Of a stretch of 64,000 nt of DNA, positions 36,427 through 45,533 are shown piece after piece (positions within the stretch are counted from its first letter, which is position 1; each line of letters opens with the position of its first letter). The notes beneath the pieces are model-generated. The model was given only the letters and a program-made list of their open reading frames with translations. It had not been told where the DNA came from and did no database searches. A program made the position numbers and the translations under genes. Source of the DNA: Hymenobacter lucidus (GTDB lineage Bacteria; Bacteroidota; Bacteroidia; Cytophagales; Hymenobacteraceae). The stretch spans positions 1,116,001 through 1,180,000 of the forward strand of contig NZ_JAJADR010000001.1 of NCBI RefSeq assembly GCF_020447265.1. Reading direction: 5' to 3'.

Positions 36427-38874
36427 CTACTTCATAAAGCGCTTCGTGGGCTGCGCTTTGCCCTCAATAACGAGCCGGAGCGTGTACATGCCGGGCTGCA
36501 GATCGGCTACGCTCAGCCGGCCGGCAGCCGCCGAGCCACTGGCTACCAGCTTTCCCCAGGCATCCAGAATCTGGTACTCACTGCCCGCCAGGTTCTGCCC
36601 CGAACGAATCAGCAGCTGGTCGGTAACCGGGTTGGGGTAGATTTCCAGCGTGGGAGCCGCTGCCGCGAAACCAGCCTCGGTAGAAACTGACGCCAGCCGG
36701 GCCGTGCCTACTTTGCTCACGCGCACCCAATTGAGGTTCCAGCCACCAGTTTGGGCGTAGATGCCGAAATTGTAGGTGCCGGCATTCACGTTCACCGTTT
36801 TGGACACGGTAGTCCAGGTTTGCCAGCCGCCGGTAGCCGGAATGGCCGTGTTGCCAAACTGAATCGAGCCGGCGTTCAGATCGGCCGAGATGGTGCCGCC
36901 GCTGGGGCTGGCCACGCGGTATTCGATGAGGTAGGAGCCCGAGGTCGGGAAGTTGATGCCGTTCCAGACGAGGTAGTCGCCGGCATCCACGTAGCCCATG
37001 TTCTGGCCGCCGCCCGCGTCGGTGGTGGCTTCCGCCGTCATGCCGTTGTTTACGCTGGCTGTTTCGGCCTGCAGCGTCACGCTGAACGAGGACGTGGCGG
37101 CCTGTACCCGCAGCGAGGTGGCCTTGTCGTTCCAGTTGCCGGTAGCCAGGGCGTTGTTTACCAGGCAGGCATTGTTGGCCGTCACGGTCAGGGCCGCGCC
37201 ACCGAAGTTGTCGTTTTCGTACAGCACCACCTGGTAGCCGCTGTTCACGGTGAGGGAAGAAATGTCATCGTTCAGAATGCCCCGACTTTGCAGCGCGGCC
37301 AGGTTATAGTCGCCGGCGGGCAAGGCTATGGCTGTGCCGGTGTAGTTGCAGTCTTTGTACATAGTGGCTACGCCGCCCGAAGCCGGCGCCGGCACGGTGC
37401 CCGAAATGTAGAACGTGCCGAGCGAGCCGTAGTCAGAATACCCGTCAGTAACCGGGTTGCCGTAGCTGGTGCCATCTATCTGTAGGTAATAGGTACCTGC
37501 CGCCAGGTTGGCGCTCAGCGTCGTGCCCAGGCTGCCCTGCGTGTCGTAGGTCCCGACGAGGCCGCCGCCGCTGTTGAAGAGCCGGCCCACGATGTCCAAG
37601 TCGCCGTGCCGGCTCACCGTGTTCAGGCCCAGACTCACCGCACCGCCGCTGGTCGAGAAAACGAAGTAATCCTGATCGGCAGTCCGCTCGATGATGCCCG
37701 AGCCGGAGACGCTGTTGCCGTTGCGGGCCAAAGCTGTAGCGCCGGCCGTGCCGTTGGCGTGGTCGTCGTTGCGGTAGCCCACGTTGAAAGTCGAGCCCGC
37801 CATGATGGCCAGGTCGTCCTGGGTCTGGCTGGCCGACGCATATTCGCCGCGGCTCCAGTGCGTGACGGGCTTGTAATAGCCCGCGCCCATAATCGGGGCC
37901 CAGTTGCCGGCCGAGCTGCGGGCATCGTAGTATTCTTCCTTGGGGTTGAGGCGGCCGTCGTGGCTAAGGCCCAGTGTGTGGCCCACTTCGTGCGCAGCAG
38001 CTTCCCCGCCGGCTTTGGCCGCCGTCATAAACACCCAGCAGGGCGTGTCGTCGTTCCAGTTGAAGCTGGGCACGTAGGCCACGCCGCCCGCGCCGGGCGC
38101 GGCCGTGTTGGTCGGCGTCACGATGCAGCGCATCCGCATGTTCTTCGGATACGAGTTGAACACCGCTTCATCGGTCGTCACGTTCAAGCTGAACGGGCGG
38201 AAATCCTCACTCACCAGCTCCCAGAACTCCTGAATCTGGGCGTCGCTGATGCCGGCCGGGGCCGCGTTGATGGGGTTGCCGTTGTTCCAGGGCGTACCGG
38301 CCACGTACTGTCCGTCGAAGTCCAGCATCACGCAGCCCCGGGCGCCGGGGTAGCTTTGCAGGGCAATAACGTTGGTCTTGCTGGCCGTATTACCCTGCAC
38401 CGGCGCCGGGTTCTGGTAGCCTACGGGCTGGTTGTAGTCGATGCAGATAACCTTATTGATATCCACGGGCTGCACCCGCACGTTGCCGGCGGCATCGGCC
38501 GAATAGCGGTAGGCCTGCCGGGTGTTGCGCAGCACAATGTGGCCGTCTACCCGCGCGCCTTCAATACGCAGCATAAACGATGAGCCCGGCACGTTCTGGA
38601 TTTCGCCGATGACGTATTCGCCGCTCGAAGACAAGTCCTGCCGGTAGTTGACTTTGCCCACAAACGCCTGCGTGGCCGAAACACGCAGCGCCACGGTCGG
38701 TACAGCTTGCCGGGCGGCGGCCGTAGCGGCCTGGGCTTCCAGCTGCCGCACCAGCTCCTGACTGGAGCCGAGCGGATACGCTGCCTGCTGCTTCTGGTCT
38801 TGGGCCCACGCCGGGCTACTCAACCCGCTGCCGAGCAGCAAGGCACTAAGCCCGTAGGAATAAACTTTTTTCAT
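36427..38874 (-). CDS. Secreted zinc metalloprotease with PPC, crystallin-like and CBM modules and T9SS tail
   Basis: An 815-residue exported protease. The signal peptide (MKKVYSYGLSALLLGSGLSSPAWA) and a propeptide-like region are followed by the metzincin zinc motif AAHEVGHTLGLSHDG (HExxHxxGxxH). Next come a PPC-like domain (DYFVFSTSGGAVSLGLNT), a beta/gamma-crystallin-like domain (MYKDCNYTGTAIALPAG and LYENDNFGGAAL), a CBM6-like module (LQAETASVNNGMTAEATTDAGGG) and a T9SS sorting domain (LEIYPNPVTDQLLIR). The CBM suggests it acts on, or is anchored to, polysaccharide-rich material. It lies between two glycoside hydrolases on the same strand. Confidence 0.9.
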   Translation of the reverse strand: MKKVYSYGLSALLLGSGLSSPAWAQDQKQQAAYPLGSSQELVRQLEAQAATAAARQAVPTVALRVSATQAFVGKVNYRQDLSSSGEYVIGEIQNVPGSSFMLRIEGARVDGHIVLRNTRQAYRYSADAAGNVRVQPVDINKVICIDYNQPVGYQNPAPVQGNTASKTNVIALQSYPGARGCVMLDFDGQYVAGTPWNNGNPINAAPAGISDAQIQEFWELVSEDFRPFSLNVTTDEAVFNSYPKNMRMRCIVTPTNTAAPGAGGVAYVPSFNWNDDTPCWVFMTAAKAGGEAAAHEVGHTLGLSHDGRLNPKEEYYDARSSAGNWAPIMGAGYYKPVTHWSRGEYASASQTQDDLAIMAGSTFNVGYRNDDHANGTAGATALARNGNSVSGSGIIERTADQDYFVFSTSGGAVSLGLNTVSRHGDLDIVGRLFNSGGGLVGTYDTQGSLGTTLSANLAAGTYYLQIDGTSYGNPVTDGYSDYGSLGTFYISGTVPAPASGGVATMYKDCNYTGTAIALPAGDYNLAALQSRGILNDDISSLTVNSGYQVVLYENDNFGGAALTVTANNACLVNNALATGNWNDKATSLRVQAATSSFSVTLQAETASVNNGMTAEATTDAGGGQNMGYVDAGDYLVWNGINFPTSGSYLIEYRVASPSGGTISADLNAGSIQFGNTAIPATGGWQTWTTVSKTVNVNAGTYNFGIYAQTGGWNLNWVRVSKVGTARLASVSTEAGFAAAAPTLEIYPNPVTDQLLIRSGQNLAGSEYQILDAWGKLVASGSAAAGRLSVADLQPGMYTLRLVIEGKAQPTKRFMK

Positions 38875-38994
38875 GGTGAGTTGGAAAGGAAGTGGATGGT
38901 GGAGTGGAAGCCGGAGTGGTGAACCCGGAAAATAAAGGGCGCGGAATAGAAGGCTGCCCCCAGGAGCAGCCTTCCAAGCGCAGATAGGCGAGGG

Positions 38995-40428
38995 TTATTT
39001 GCTGAAGCGGCGCGTCAGCTTCTGGTTGTCTTTCGTGACGATAACCAGCGTGTAGAGGCCATTTTTCAGGCCGGCCACGTCCAGGCGGCCGGTGCGGGTA
39101 GCGCCGCTGGCTACCACCTTGCCGCGCCCGTCCACAATCTGGTACTGGCTGCCGCTTAAATCCAGCGCCGACTGCACATTCAGCTGATTCGTGGCCGGGT
39201 TCGGGTACAGCTCGATTTCCGCAGCAGGAGCCGCCATAGCTGTTGAGGCCTCCGGAGCTGCCATTCGGGCACTACCGGCTTTGGTGATGCGAATCCAGTT
39301 GATATTCCAGCCGCCGGTCTGGGCAAAGACGCCGAAGTTGTAGGTGCCGGCATTCACGTTCACCGTTTTGGAAACGGTGGTCCAGTTCTGCCAGCCGGCG
39401 GTAGCCGGAATAGCCACGTTGCCGAGTTGAATAGAACCCGCATTCAGATCCGACGACAGCGTGCCGCCGCTGGGGCTGGCCACGCGGTACTCAATGGTGT
39501 AGGTGCCGCTGGTCGGGAAGTTGATGTTATTATAAGCCATCCAGTCGCCGGCATCAATGTAGCCCACGTTCTGGCCGCCGCCCGTATCGGTGGTGGTTTC
39601 GAGCTGCACTCCGTTCATCGAGCCATACGACTCGGCCTGAATAGTGACGGACGAAGTGGGTGGGGGCGTGCTGGTTTTCTGGTACACCCGCACGTAGTCC
39701 ACGTACATCGTGGCGGGTAGCTTGCTTTCGTCCACGGTCTGGCCGGGCCAGTTGCCGGCCACTGCCAGGTTCAGGAGCAGGAAAAAGGGCCGGTGAAACT
39801 CCTCGGTCCCGCCCACGTTGTTCTGAATGCTCATCACGTGGTACTGCACCCCATCCAGATACCAGCGGATGGCACTGGCGTCCCACTCCACGGAGTAAAT
39901 GTGGTAGTCGGCGGGCGTAGTGGTGGCGCTGCCGCCGTATTCGGCGTGGCCGTTGCTGTCCCAGTGGGGCGTGCCGTAAATCTTGTTTTCGGAGTTGATG
40001 TGCTCCATAATGTCGATTTCGCCGCAGGCCGGCCAGCTCACCTGGCTGATGTTGCCGCCCAGCATCCAGAAAGCCGGCCATAGGCCCTGGCCCAGCGGCA
40101 GCTTAATACGGGCCTCCATCTTGCCGTAGGTAAACTCCTTGATGCCCTTGGTAATCATGCGCGAGGAGGTGTAGGGCATGCCGCCCACGTTTTCCTTGCG
40201 GGCCGTAATCTGGAGGATGCCGTTGGCCACGGTGGCATTGGCGCGCTGGTAGTACTGCTTCTCGTTGTTGCCCCAGCCGCCGCCGCCGGTTTCAAATACC
40301 CAGTTCGAGCTGATGCCCGTGGTAAACTCGTCGGCCCAGACTTGCTGATAGGTTTGGGCTTTAACCGGAACGTGGCACAATGCCAGGAGGGCAGCGGCCC
40401 GCCACAGGGTGGTAAATACTTTTTTCAT
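38995..40428 (-). CDS. Secreted GH16 beta-glucanase (laminarinase-like) with CBM and T9SS tail
   Basis: A 477-residue exported enzyme. The signal peptide starts MKKVFTTLWRAAALLALCHVPVKA. The GH16 jelly-roll (about 24-265) has the catalytic CGEIDIMEHIN motif and YVDYVRVYQ end. A CBM6-like module (about 280-400, IQAESYGSMNGVQLETTTDTGGG) and a T9SS type A tail (IELYPNPATNQLNV) follow. Beta-1,3-glucan (laminarin) is the usual substrate of this subgroup. The start at 40428 replaces a longer frame to 40635 that lacks signal-peptide character. Confidence 0.92.
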   Translation of the reverse strand: MKKVFTTLWRAAALLALCHVPVKAQTYQQVWADEFTTGISSNWVFETGGGGWGNNEKQYYQRANATVANGILQITARKENVGGMPYTSSRMITKGIKEFTYGKMEARIKLPLGQGLWPAFWMLGGNISQVSWPACGEIDIMEHINSENKIYGTPHWDSNGHAEYGGSATTTPADYHIYSVEWDASAIRWYLDGVQYHVMSIQNNVGGTEEFHRPFFLLLNLAVAGNWPGQTVDESKLPATMYVDYVRVYQKTSTPPPTSSVTIQAESYGSMNGVQLETTTDTGGGQNVGYIDAGDWMAYNNINFPTSGTYTIEYRVASPSGGTLSSDLNAGSIQLGNVAIPATAGWQNWTTVSKTVNVNAGTYNFGVFAQTGGWNINWIRITKAGSARMAAPEASTAMAAPAAEIELYPNPATNQLNVQSALDLSGSQYQIVDGRGKVVASGATRTGRLDVAGLKNGLYTLVIVTKDNQKLTRRFSK

Positions 40429-40808
40429 GATGTTGGTGGGGTTGGAAAAAAAAGGAGTGGACATGCCGGGCCGGGCCAGCAACATGCTGTGCCGATGAAC
40501 CGGACGGGAAAGCAGAGTAAGAAAAAAAGCTAGGCGACGGCGCGAGCTGCTAAGAGAGCCGTGAAGATGAGCAACAGGTCGGTAGCAATAGGAGAGGTGT
40601 AGCCAAATATACCCCGCCGGGTGGCCTAAAAGCAAGCTGGAAACCAGCCGCTACGGCTTGCCAAGCAGGTACCCTCGCTGTATTTACACGCTTAGCACAC
40701 ACCTGGTAAACCGCGGTATGCGGTAAAATACGGCCGGCTGACTACTGCTTACGCACACATAGACACGGTTAAAAAACACGAAAAAAATATTCTGATATAA
40801 CCTCTAGT

Positions 40809-40825
40809 ATTGATATAATATCAAT
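40809..40825. promoter_or_regulatory. Perfect AT-rich palindrome, possible operator
   Basis: ATTGATAT-A-ATATCAAT is a perfect inverted repeat in an AT-rich island of an otherwise GC-rich window, ~380 bp upstream of the GH16 start. The size fits a dimeric regulator site; no binding protein can be named. Confidence 0.35.
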
Positions 40826-40910
40826 GGCGGTGTTATTATTTTGAAAATACGGCAATAAATCAGTCATCTTTGAGGCTTTCTTAATCACAACTGGTTAACC
40901 ACCAAAACGC

Positions 40911-40942
40911 AAAAAGCCGGACGCAGCTACGTCCGGCTTTTT
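40911..40942 (-). terminator. Terminator downstream of the cupin gene
   Basis: Perfect 13-bp arms AAAAAGCCGGACG and CGTCCGGCTTTTT with a 6-nt loop; on the minus strand it follows the cupin stop by 22 bp. Confidence 0.9.
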
Positions 40943-40964
40943 GCCCAAAAGGGAATTCTACTAC

Positions 40965-41483
40965 TCAGCGCCCAAAGTCGTCCTGCACCCGCACAATGTC
41001 CTGCTCGTCGGAAGGCTGGCCGGCGTCGGTGTGCTGCCAGATTTCGGCTACCACGCCCCAGCCGTCGAGGCCAACCAGCCGGTGCCGCTCACCCTGCTGC
41101 AGCGTTACGGTGTCGCCTGGGGCATAGACTTCTACGGGTTCGAGGGCATCGGTGAGGCTGCGCACAATGCCCACTGGGCCCTGCACCACCCGCCAGATTT
41201 CGGCCCGGCGGTGGTGATATTGCCAGGATAGGCGCTGCTGGGGCGCTACCAGCAGCAGCTTTGGGCTCAGCCTGCCCGATATCCGCAGCTTGTCAATCGA
41301 CAGGCCATCGAAGTAAAAGTCGGCAAACTGCTGGGCTTGGCTTTCGTCGATAACGAAAAACCCGCCCCATGGCCTCGAATGGTCTATTTGCTCAATCCGG
41401 AAGCCCTGCTGCTGCAATTGCGCGTGGGCTTCCAGAAACATCGTCTCTTTCTCGCTTTCCAAGGTTTCCAGTACTTCTTGCAC
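40965..41483 (-). CDS. Cupin protein related to type II mannose-6-phosphate isomerase
   Basis: A 172-residue single-cupin protein. SWQYHHRRAEIWRVVQGP and APGDTVTLQQGERHRLVGL give the two conserved cupin motifs with metal-binding HH, E and H, and WGVVAEIWQ resembles the end of the MannoseP_isomer cupin family. In Bacteroidota such stand-alone proteins are often labelled phosphoheptose or mannose-6-phosphate isomerase. Hexose-phosphate isomerisation is therefore likely but untested. The start could instead be the in-frame Met at residue 15. Confidence 0.8.
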   Translation of the reverse strand: MQEVLETLESEKETMFLEAHAQLQQQGFRIEQIDHSRPWGGFFVIDESQAQQFADFYFDGLSIDKLRISGRLSPKLLLVAPQQRLSWQYHHRRAEIWRVVQGPVGIVRSLTDALEPVEVYAPGDTVTLQQGERHRLVGLDGWGVVAEIWQHTDAGQPSDEQDIVRVQDDFGR

Positions 41484-41607
41484 GGTAGACTAATTTATAA
41501 GTGGATGAAAGAAAGTTCTAATATAACAAAACAAAGTATATCCGCTCTCCTTTCCCAAAAATTAGTTTTGCAGGTCACTCCTTACGCCGTCAGCTACTTA
41601 TTATTAC

Positions 41608-42138
41608 TTACTGCGCCTGGTATTTGGACTTGATGAAATCCAGCATTTCCTGAATCTGCTCATCGGTCTTCTGAGCCTGAATCTTCCAGAGCGCGTCAAT
41701 CAGCAGTAGCAGCAGACTTACTTCCTTGTCTGGCTCATCGTAGCTGAGCTTCTCGAAGGCCCGGTGCAGCAGGGCCGGCACGGGCTGCAAAAACCGCTCG
41801 TGCTGCTTCTGGGCCACGTCGCTGTTGGTCAGCCGCGACTGGAGCTTCCAGAAGTACGGTTCTTCCTTCACCAGTTTGTAGGGCAGCTCAATTACGCTGT
41901 GAATCAGGCCCAACGGGTCGCGCTCTTCCAGCCAGCCGCGGTTGTGCTCGATAATGCGCTTGTAGCCGTTCTTGATGATAAACTCCAGGAGCTGTTCTTT
42001 GGAGCCGAAGTATTTGAAAATCAAGGCTTCCGATACACCCGCCTCCTTGGCAATAAGCTGGGTAGGCGTGTGTTCGAAGCCCTTGTCGCCGAATAGCTGC
42101 AATGCTACCTGGGCAATATGCTGCTTACGGTTCGTCAT
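41608..42138 (-). CDS. TetR-family transcriptional regulator
   Basis: A 176-residue regulator. The N-terminal helix-turn-helix is AQVALQLFGDKGFEHTPTQLIAKEAGVSEALIFKYFGSKEQL, typical of TetR; the C-terminal helical part is the ligand/dimer domain. The start MTNRKQHIAQ at 42138 is preferred over an in-frame extension to 42255 that does not resemble the family. Neighbouring genes are not obvious efflux partners, so the target is unknown. Confidence 0.92.
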   Translation of the reverse strand: MTNRKQHIAQVALQLFGDKGFEHTPTQLIAKEAGVSEALIFKYFGSKEQLLEFIIKNGYKRIIEHNRGWLEERDPLGLIHSVIELPYKLVKEEPYFWKLQSRLTNSDVAQKQHERFLQPVPALLHRAFEKLSYDEPDKEVSLLLLLIDALWKIQAQKTDEQIQEMLDFIKSKYQAQ

Positions 42139-42361
42139 GGGCGCGTGTGGTTTCGTCGGGGTTTCCCGGCTATGCTGCTGACCAGCAAAAATGCTAAAAG
42201 TGCTGCTTAAGATAACTGAGCTGTGGCTTATACAGCGCACTACAGCGTTGGGCAACCTTGCAAATCTATTAATCTGCGGCTAGCTAACCTCAACTGCGGG
42301 CTACAAAAGGCAAGAGTTTTGCCAGTTTTGTCAAGCGGGGCGGCCGGCTATACTACAAAAA

Positions 42362-42389
42362 AAGCCCCCGCATAGTTTTGCAGGGGCTT
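42362..42389 (-). terminator. Terminator after fructose-bisphosphate aldolase
   Basis: AAGCCCCCGCA / TGCAGGGGCTT (one mismatch) form the stem; on the minus strand it ends GGGGGCTTTTTTT, a clear intrinsic terminator 37 bp after the aldolase stop. Confidence 0.9.
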
Positions 42390-42425
42390 CTTGGTAAGCA
42401 GTTTAGCCACTAAGGCCGCCGCGGG

Positions 42426-43511
42426 TTAGGGGCGGCGGTTGATGGCGTTCAGGTCTTCGAAAGCCTGCTTGAGACGCGCCACGAAGGTTTCTTCGCCCTT
42501 GCGCAGCCATACGCGCGGGTCGTAGTACTTCTTGTTGGGCGAGTCGGCGCCAGTGGGGTTGCCGATCTGGCCCTGCAGGAAGCCTTCGTTTTTCACGTAG
42601 TTGTCCTTGATGCCCTGCCATAATGCCCACTGCAGGTCGGTGTCGAGGTTCATCTTGATGGCACCGTAACTGATGGCTTCGCGGATTTCCTCCTGCGACG
42701 AGCCCGAGCCGCCGTGGAATACGAAGTCGATGGGCAAGGCCTCTTCGATGTTGTGCTTCTGGCGCAGAAACTCCTGGGAGTTGTGCAGAATCTTAGGCTG
42801 CAGCTTCACGTTGCCGGGCTTGTATACGCCGTGCACGTTGCCGAAAGCGGCGGCAATGGTGAAGCGGTTGCTTACCTCGCTCAGCTGCTCGTAGGCGTAG
42901 GCCACTTCCTCGGGCTGGGTGTAAAGCTTCGAGGAATCCACATCGGAATTATCTACGCCGTCTTCCTCGCCGCCGGTTACGCCCAGCTCGATTTCCAGCG
43001 TCATCCCGATTTTGCTCATGCGCTCCAGGTAGCGCTTGCAGATTTCGATGTTTTCCTCAATCGGCTCTTCCGACAGGTCGAGCATATGGGAGCTGTAAAG
43101 TGGCTGGCCGTACTGGGCGTAGTGCTTTTCGCCGGCTTCGAGCAGACCGTCAATCCAGGGCAGGAGCTTCTTGGCGGCGTGGTCGGTGTGCAGAATCACG
43201 GGCACGTCGTAGAGCTCGGCCATCAGGTGCACGTGGTGGGCGCCCGAAATAGCGCCGGCAATGCTGGCCTGCTGCTTGTCATTCGGTACCGACTTGCCGG
43301 CAAAGAACTGGGCGCCGCCGTTCGAAAACTGGATAATAACCGGCGAGTTAACGGCCTTAGCCGTTTCGAGCACGGCATTCACCGTGTTGCTGCCCGTCAC
43401 GTTGACGGCCGGCAGGGCGAAGGCCTGGGCCTTGGCTACCTTGAACAGGGATTGAACTTCGTCGCCGTGGAGCACGCCGGCGCGCAGACCGGTAAGCGTT
43501 GATTCTGCCAT
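42426..43511 (-). CDS. fbaA: Fructose-bisphosphate aldolase, class II
   Basis: A 361-residue zinc aldolase of the class IIA (E. coli FbaA-length) type. Zinc and catalytic residues are in ILHTDHAAK (HTDH), ELGVTGGEEDGVDN, GNVHGVYKPGNVKL and DFVFHGGSGSS. It cleaves fructose-1,6-bisphosphate in glycolysis and works in reverse in gluconeogenesis. The start MAESTLTGLRAGVL at 43511 is preferred over an upstream in-frame extension rich in Phe/Leu. It is divergent from the LacI regulator, whose control of it is plausible but unproven. Confidence 0.96.
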   Translation of the reverse strand: MAESTLTGLRAGVLHGDEVQSLFKVAKAQAFALPAVNVTGSNTVNAVLETAKAVNSPVIIQFSNGGAQFFAGKSVPNDKQQASIAGAISGAHHVHLMAELYDVPVILHTDHAAKKLLPWIDGLLEAGEKHYAQYGQPLYSSHMLDLSEEPIEENIEICKRYLERMSKIGMTLEIELGVTGGEEDGVDNSDVDSSKLYTQPEEVAYAYEQLSEVSNRFTIAAAFGNVHGVYKPGNVKLQPKILHNSQEFLRQKHNIEEALPIDFVFHGGSGSSQEEIREAISYGAIKMNLDTDLQWALWQGIKDNYVKNEGFLQGQIGNPTGADSPNKKYYDPRVWLRKGEETFVARLKQAFEDLNAINRRP

Positions 43512-43827
43512 TGAGGGAGAGAAAATAAGGGTGCGAAACGAGAATGGGAGGAAGGAAAGCAGAAATAAAAAGCTGCTGCCCCGGCGTGGATATCCTGGCA
43601 AGAAAAACTCGTTCCGGCCGGATTTTCAACTGCGAAGGGCGGCACTTTCAGTAAGTCGGACTGAGGCAGAATTCAGCGCGGTGCGCCAAAAAACCGTCCT
43701 CAGATTCCGAAGCTGGTAGGCTCCGGAATTGGGCTAAAGATAAGGCAGATTTCAAACAAGCATAAGCACGACGATGAAATAGGCTCTATCTTGAGCCCCG
43801 GCATCTGCCCAATCAACTTTTACGCGC
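43512..43827. other. Divergent intergenic region between fbaA and the LacI regulator
   Basis: About 316 bp containing both promoters. I see an inverted repeat GGCTC-N6-GAGCC at 43782-43797, 31 bp before the regulator start, which could be an operator. A minus-strand TATCTTTA at 43735-43742 resembles a Bacteroidota -7 element for fbaA, without a well-placed -33. No gene is supported. Confidence 0.45.
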
Positions 43828-44880
43828 ATGGCAAACCGTCGGGCCTCCATTACCGATTTAGCAAAAACACTCGGCCTTTCCGCCTCCACCGTATCCCGCG
43901 CCCTAGCCGACCACAACGACGTGAGCGAGGCCACCAAAGAACGGGTGCGGGCCCTGGCCAAAGAGCTGAATTACCAACCCAACCAGCTGGCTGCCGCCCT
44001 GCGCCGGGGCCGCAGCAAAACCCTGGGCGTGCTCGTGCCCCATATCACCGGCAACTTCTTCCCGCACGTGGTGCACGGCATTGCTACCGAGGCCAGCAAA
44101 TCGGGCTACAACGTGCTCATCTGCCAGTCGGATGAGGACGTGCGGCAGGAAAAGAAGAACATCGACCTGTTTATGAACGCGCAGGTGGAGGGCATTCTCG
44201 TGTCGTTGGCCAACACCACCCAGGATTTTGCCCACTTCGACGCCGTGCAGCACCAGCAGTTGCCGCTCGTGTTTTTCGACCGGATTATCGAAGGTTTCCA
44301 GGGGGCCAACGTGAGTGCCGTGGTGCTCAACGACTACCTGGGTGCCTACCAAGCCGTGTCGCACCTCATTGAGCAGGGCTGCTCCCGCATCGGCTTTTTT
44401 AGTGGCCCACTGCACGTCAACATCAACAAGAACCGCTACCAGGGCTACGTCGATGCTCTCACCGCCCACGGCCTGCCGCTGCGCCCCGAGTACATTTCCC
44501 ACCACGCCGATATCAACCTGAAAAGTGGCAGCCAGGCTATGCGCAAGCTCCTGAAGCTTCCCCAGCGCCCCGACGCGGTGTTTGCCTCCAACGACTTGGC
44601 CATTGTGGGCGCCATGCAGGTAGCCAAGGAACACAAGCTACGCGTGCCCCAGGATATGGCCTTGGTGGGCTTCAGCAACGAGGCCTTTACCGAGCTGACC
44701 GAGCCCACGTTAACGTCCGTTGACCAGCGCAGTGAGCAGATGGGCCGCACCGCCGTGCGCCTCCTGCTGAAGCTCCTGAACCGCGCCGCCACTGCCCCGC
44801 CGCTCAAGCCCGTGGTACTGGAGCCCAAGCTCATTGTGCGGGATTCGTCGGTGCGGCTGGCCGGCAAAGCCAAGGCATGA
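43828..44880 (+). CDS. LacI-family transcriptional regulator
   Basis: A 350-residue regulator. The LacI helix-turn-helix and hinge are ITDLAKTLGLSASTVSRALADHN and RVRALAKELNYQPNQLA. A periplasmic-binding-protein-like effector domain follows (TLGVLVPHITGNFFPHVV; PDAVFASNDLAIVGAM; TSVDQRSEQMGRTAV). It likely responds to a sugar or sugar phosphate. It is divergent from fbaA and overlaps the following small gene by 4 bp. Confidence 0.95.
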   Translation: MANRRASITDLAKTLGLSASTVSRALADHNDVSEATKERVRALAKELNYQPNQLAAALRRGRSKTLGVLVPHITGNFFPHVVHGIATEASKSGYNVLICQSDEDVRQEKKNIDLFMNAQVEGILVSLANTTQDFAHFDAVQHQQLPLVFFDRIIEGFQGANVSAVVLNDYLGAYQAVSHLIEQGCSRIGFFSGPLHVNINKNRYQGYVDALTAHGLPLRPEYISHHADINLKSGSQAMRKLLKLPQRPDAVFASNDLAIVGAMQVAKEHKLRVPQDMALVGFSNEAFTELTEPTLTSVDQRSEQMGRTAVRLLLKLLNRAATAPPLKPVVLEPKLIVRDSSVRLAGKAKA

Positions 44881-45365
44881 GCACGCGGCTGGCCCGGTGG
44901 CGCCGCCGGTTGCGGCCGGCCTTGTGGCCCTTCAGCCGCCTGCGGACTATTTTGAGGAATGGTATGAAAAGCAGCAAGCACCCTAACCACGACCCCACGC
45001 CAGGCAGCTCCCGCCGGCGCGACAAGCTGAATGGCACGCTCGTGTCGACGGCGGCCCGGCTGCTGCCGCTGCTGGAGCTGGTGGAGCGCATCCGGCCGCA
45101 TATGGACAATGATTCGGTGTTTACATCGCGCCGGGAGAAGATGAACGCGCAGTTGGCCATTATTCAGGAGCAGCTGAAATCGGACCGGCCCCGGCGCGAA
45201 ACGTTGGTGCAGGCCTTCAAAACCCTGAGTGAGTTTGTGCGCGAAGAATCCCACGAGGTTAGCAAGGATGAAGTGAAGGAGTCGGCCAAGCGCTTCGTGC
45301 TGGTGGCCCTCAAAACGGCCCCCGACCTGATTCGGGCGGCGCACACGGCCGGGCTGTTTTCGTAG
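44877..45365 (+). CDS. Basic protein of unknown function coupled to the LacI regulator
   Basis: A 162-residue protein whose ATG overlaps the regulator stop (ATGA). The first ~50 residues are very Arg/Pro-rich and low complexity; the rest is helical (TAARLLPLLELVERIRPHM; LVQAFKTLSEFVREESHEV; ESAKRFVLVALKTAPDLI). An internal Met at residue 30 (MKSSKHPNHDP) could be the real start, leaving a 15-bp-plus gap. No family is recognised. The helical region may mediate protein-protein contacts. Confidence 0.65.
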   Translation: MSTRLARWRRRLRPALWPFSRLRTILRNGMKSSKHPNHDPTPGSSRRRDKLNGTLVSTAARLLPLLELVERIRPHMDNDSVFTSRREKMNAQLAIIQEQLKSDRPRRETLVQAFKTLSEFVREESHEVSKDEVKESAKRFVLVALKTAPDLIRAAHTAGLFS

Positions 45366-45533
45366 CTCAGCGGGAGAAGTAACCGCGGCATTGGTCGAGA
45401 AGGAGTAGGCGTTTGGTCGATTGGCCTTGGCCACGGCCGGCCGGCGCCCCAACTTGCTCTGACTGGCGGAACTTGGGGCGGTATCAAGCCTCAGTTTGGC
45501 CTCTGCTGCCTCGTCTACATCCTCCCTGCCACT

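Larger units (their letters stand above)
40429..40964. other. Gene-free region upstream of the GH16 gene
   Basis: About 535 bp without a convincing gene. The 40770-40880 part is strongly AT-rich and holds a perfect 8-bp-arm palindrome, ATTGATATAATATCAAT (40809-40825). Around 40705-40735 there is ACCGCGGT inside GGTAAACCGCGGTATGCGGT, reminiscent of LacI-type operators. The terminator for the cupin gene is at its right end. The region probably carries the promoter and regulatory sites of the secreted-enzyme genes. Confidence 0.55.

Noticed and set aside
37606..38583. 325-codon plus-strand open frame
   Set aside because: Antisense to the metalloprotease; low-complexity Ala/Gly/Val/Arg composition and no motifs.
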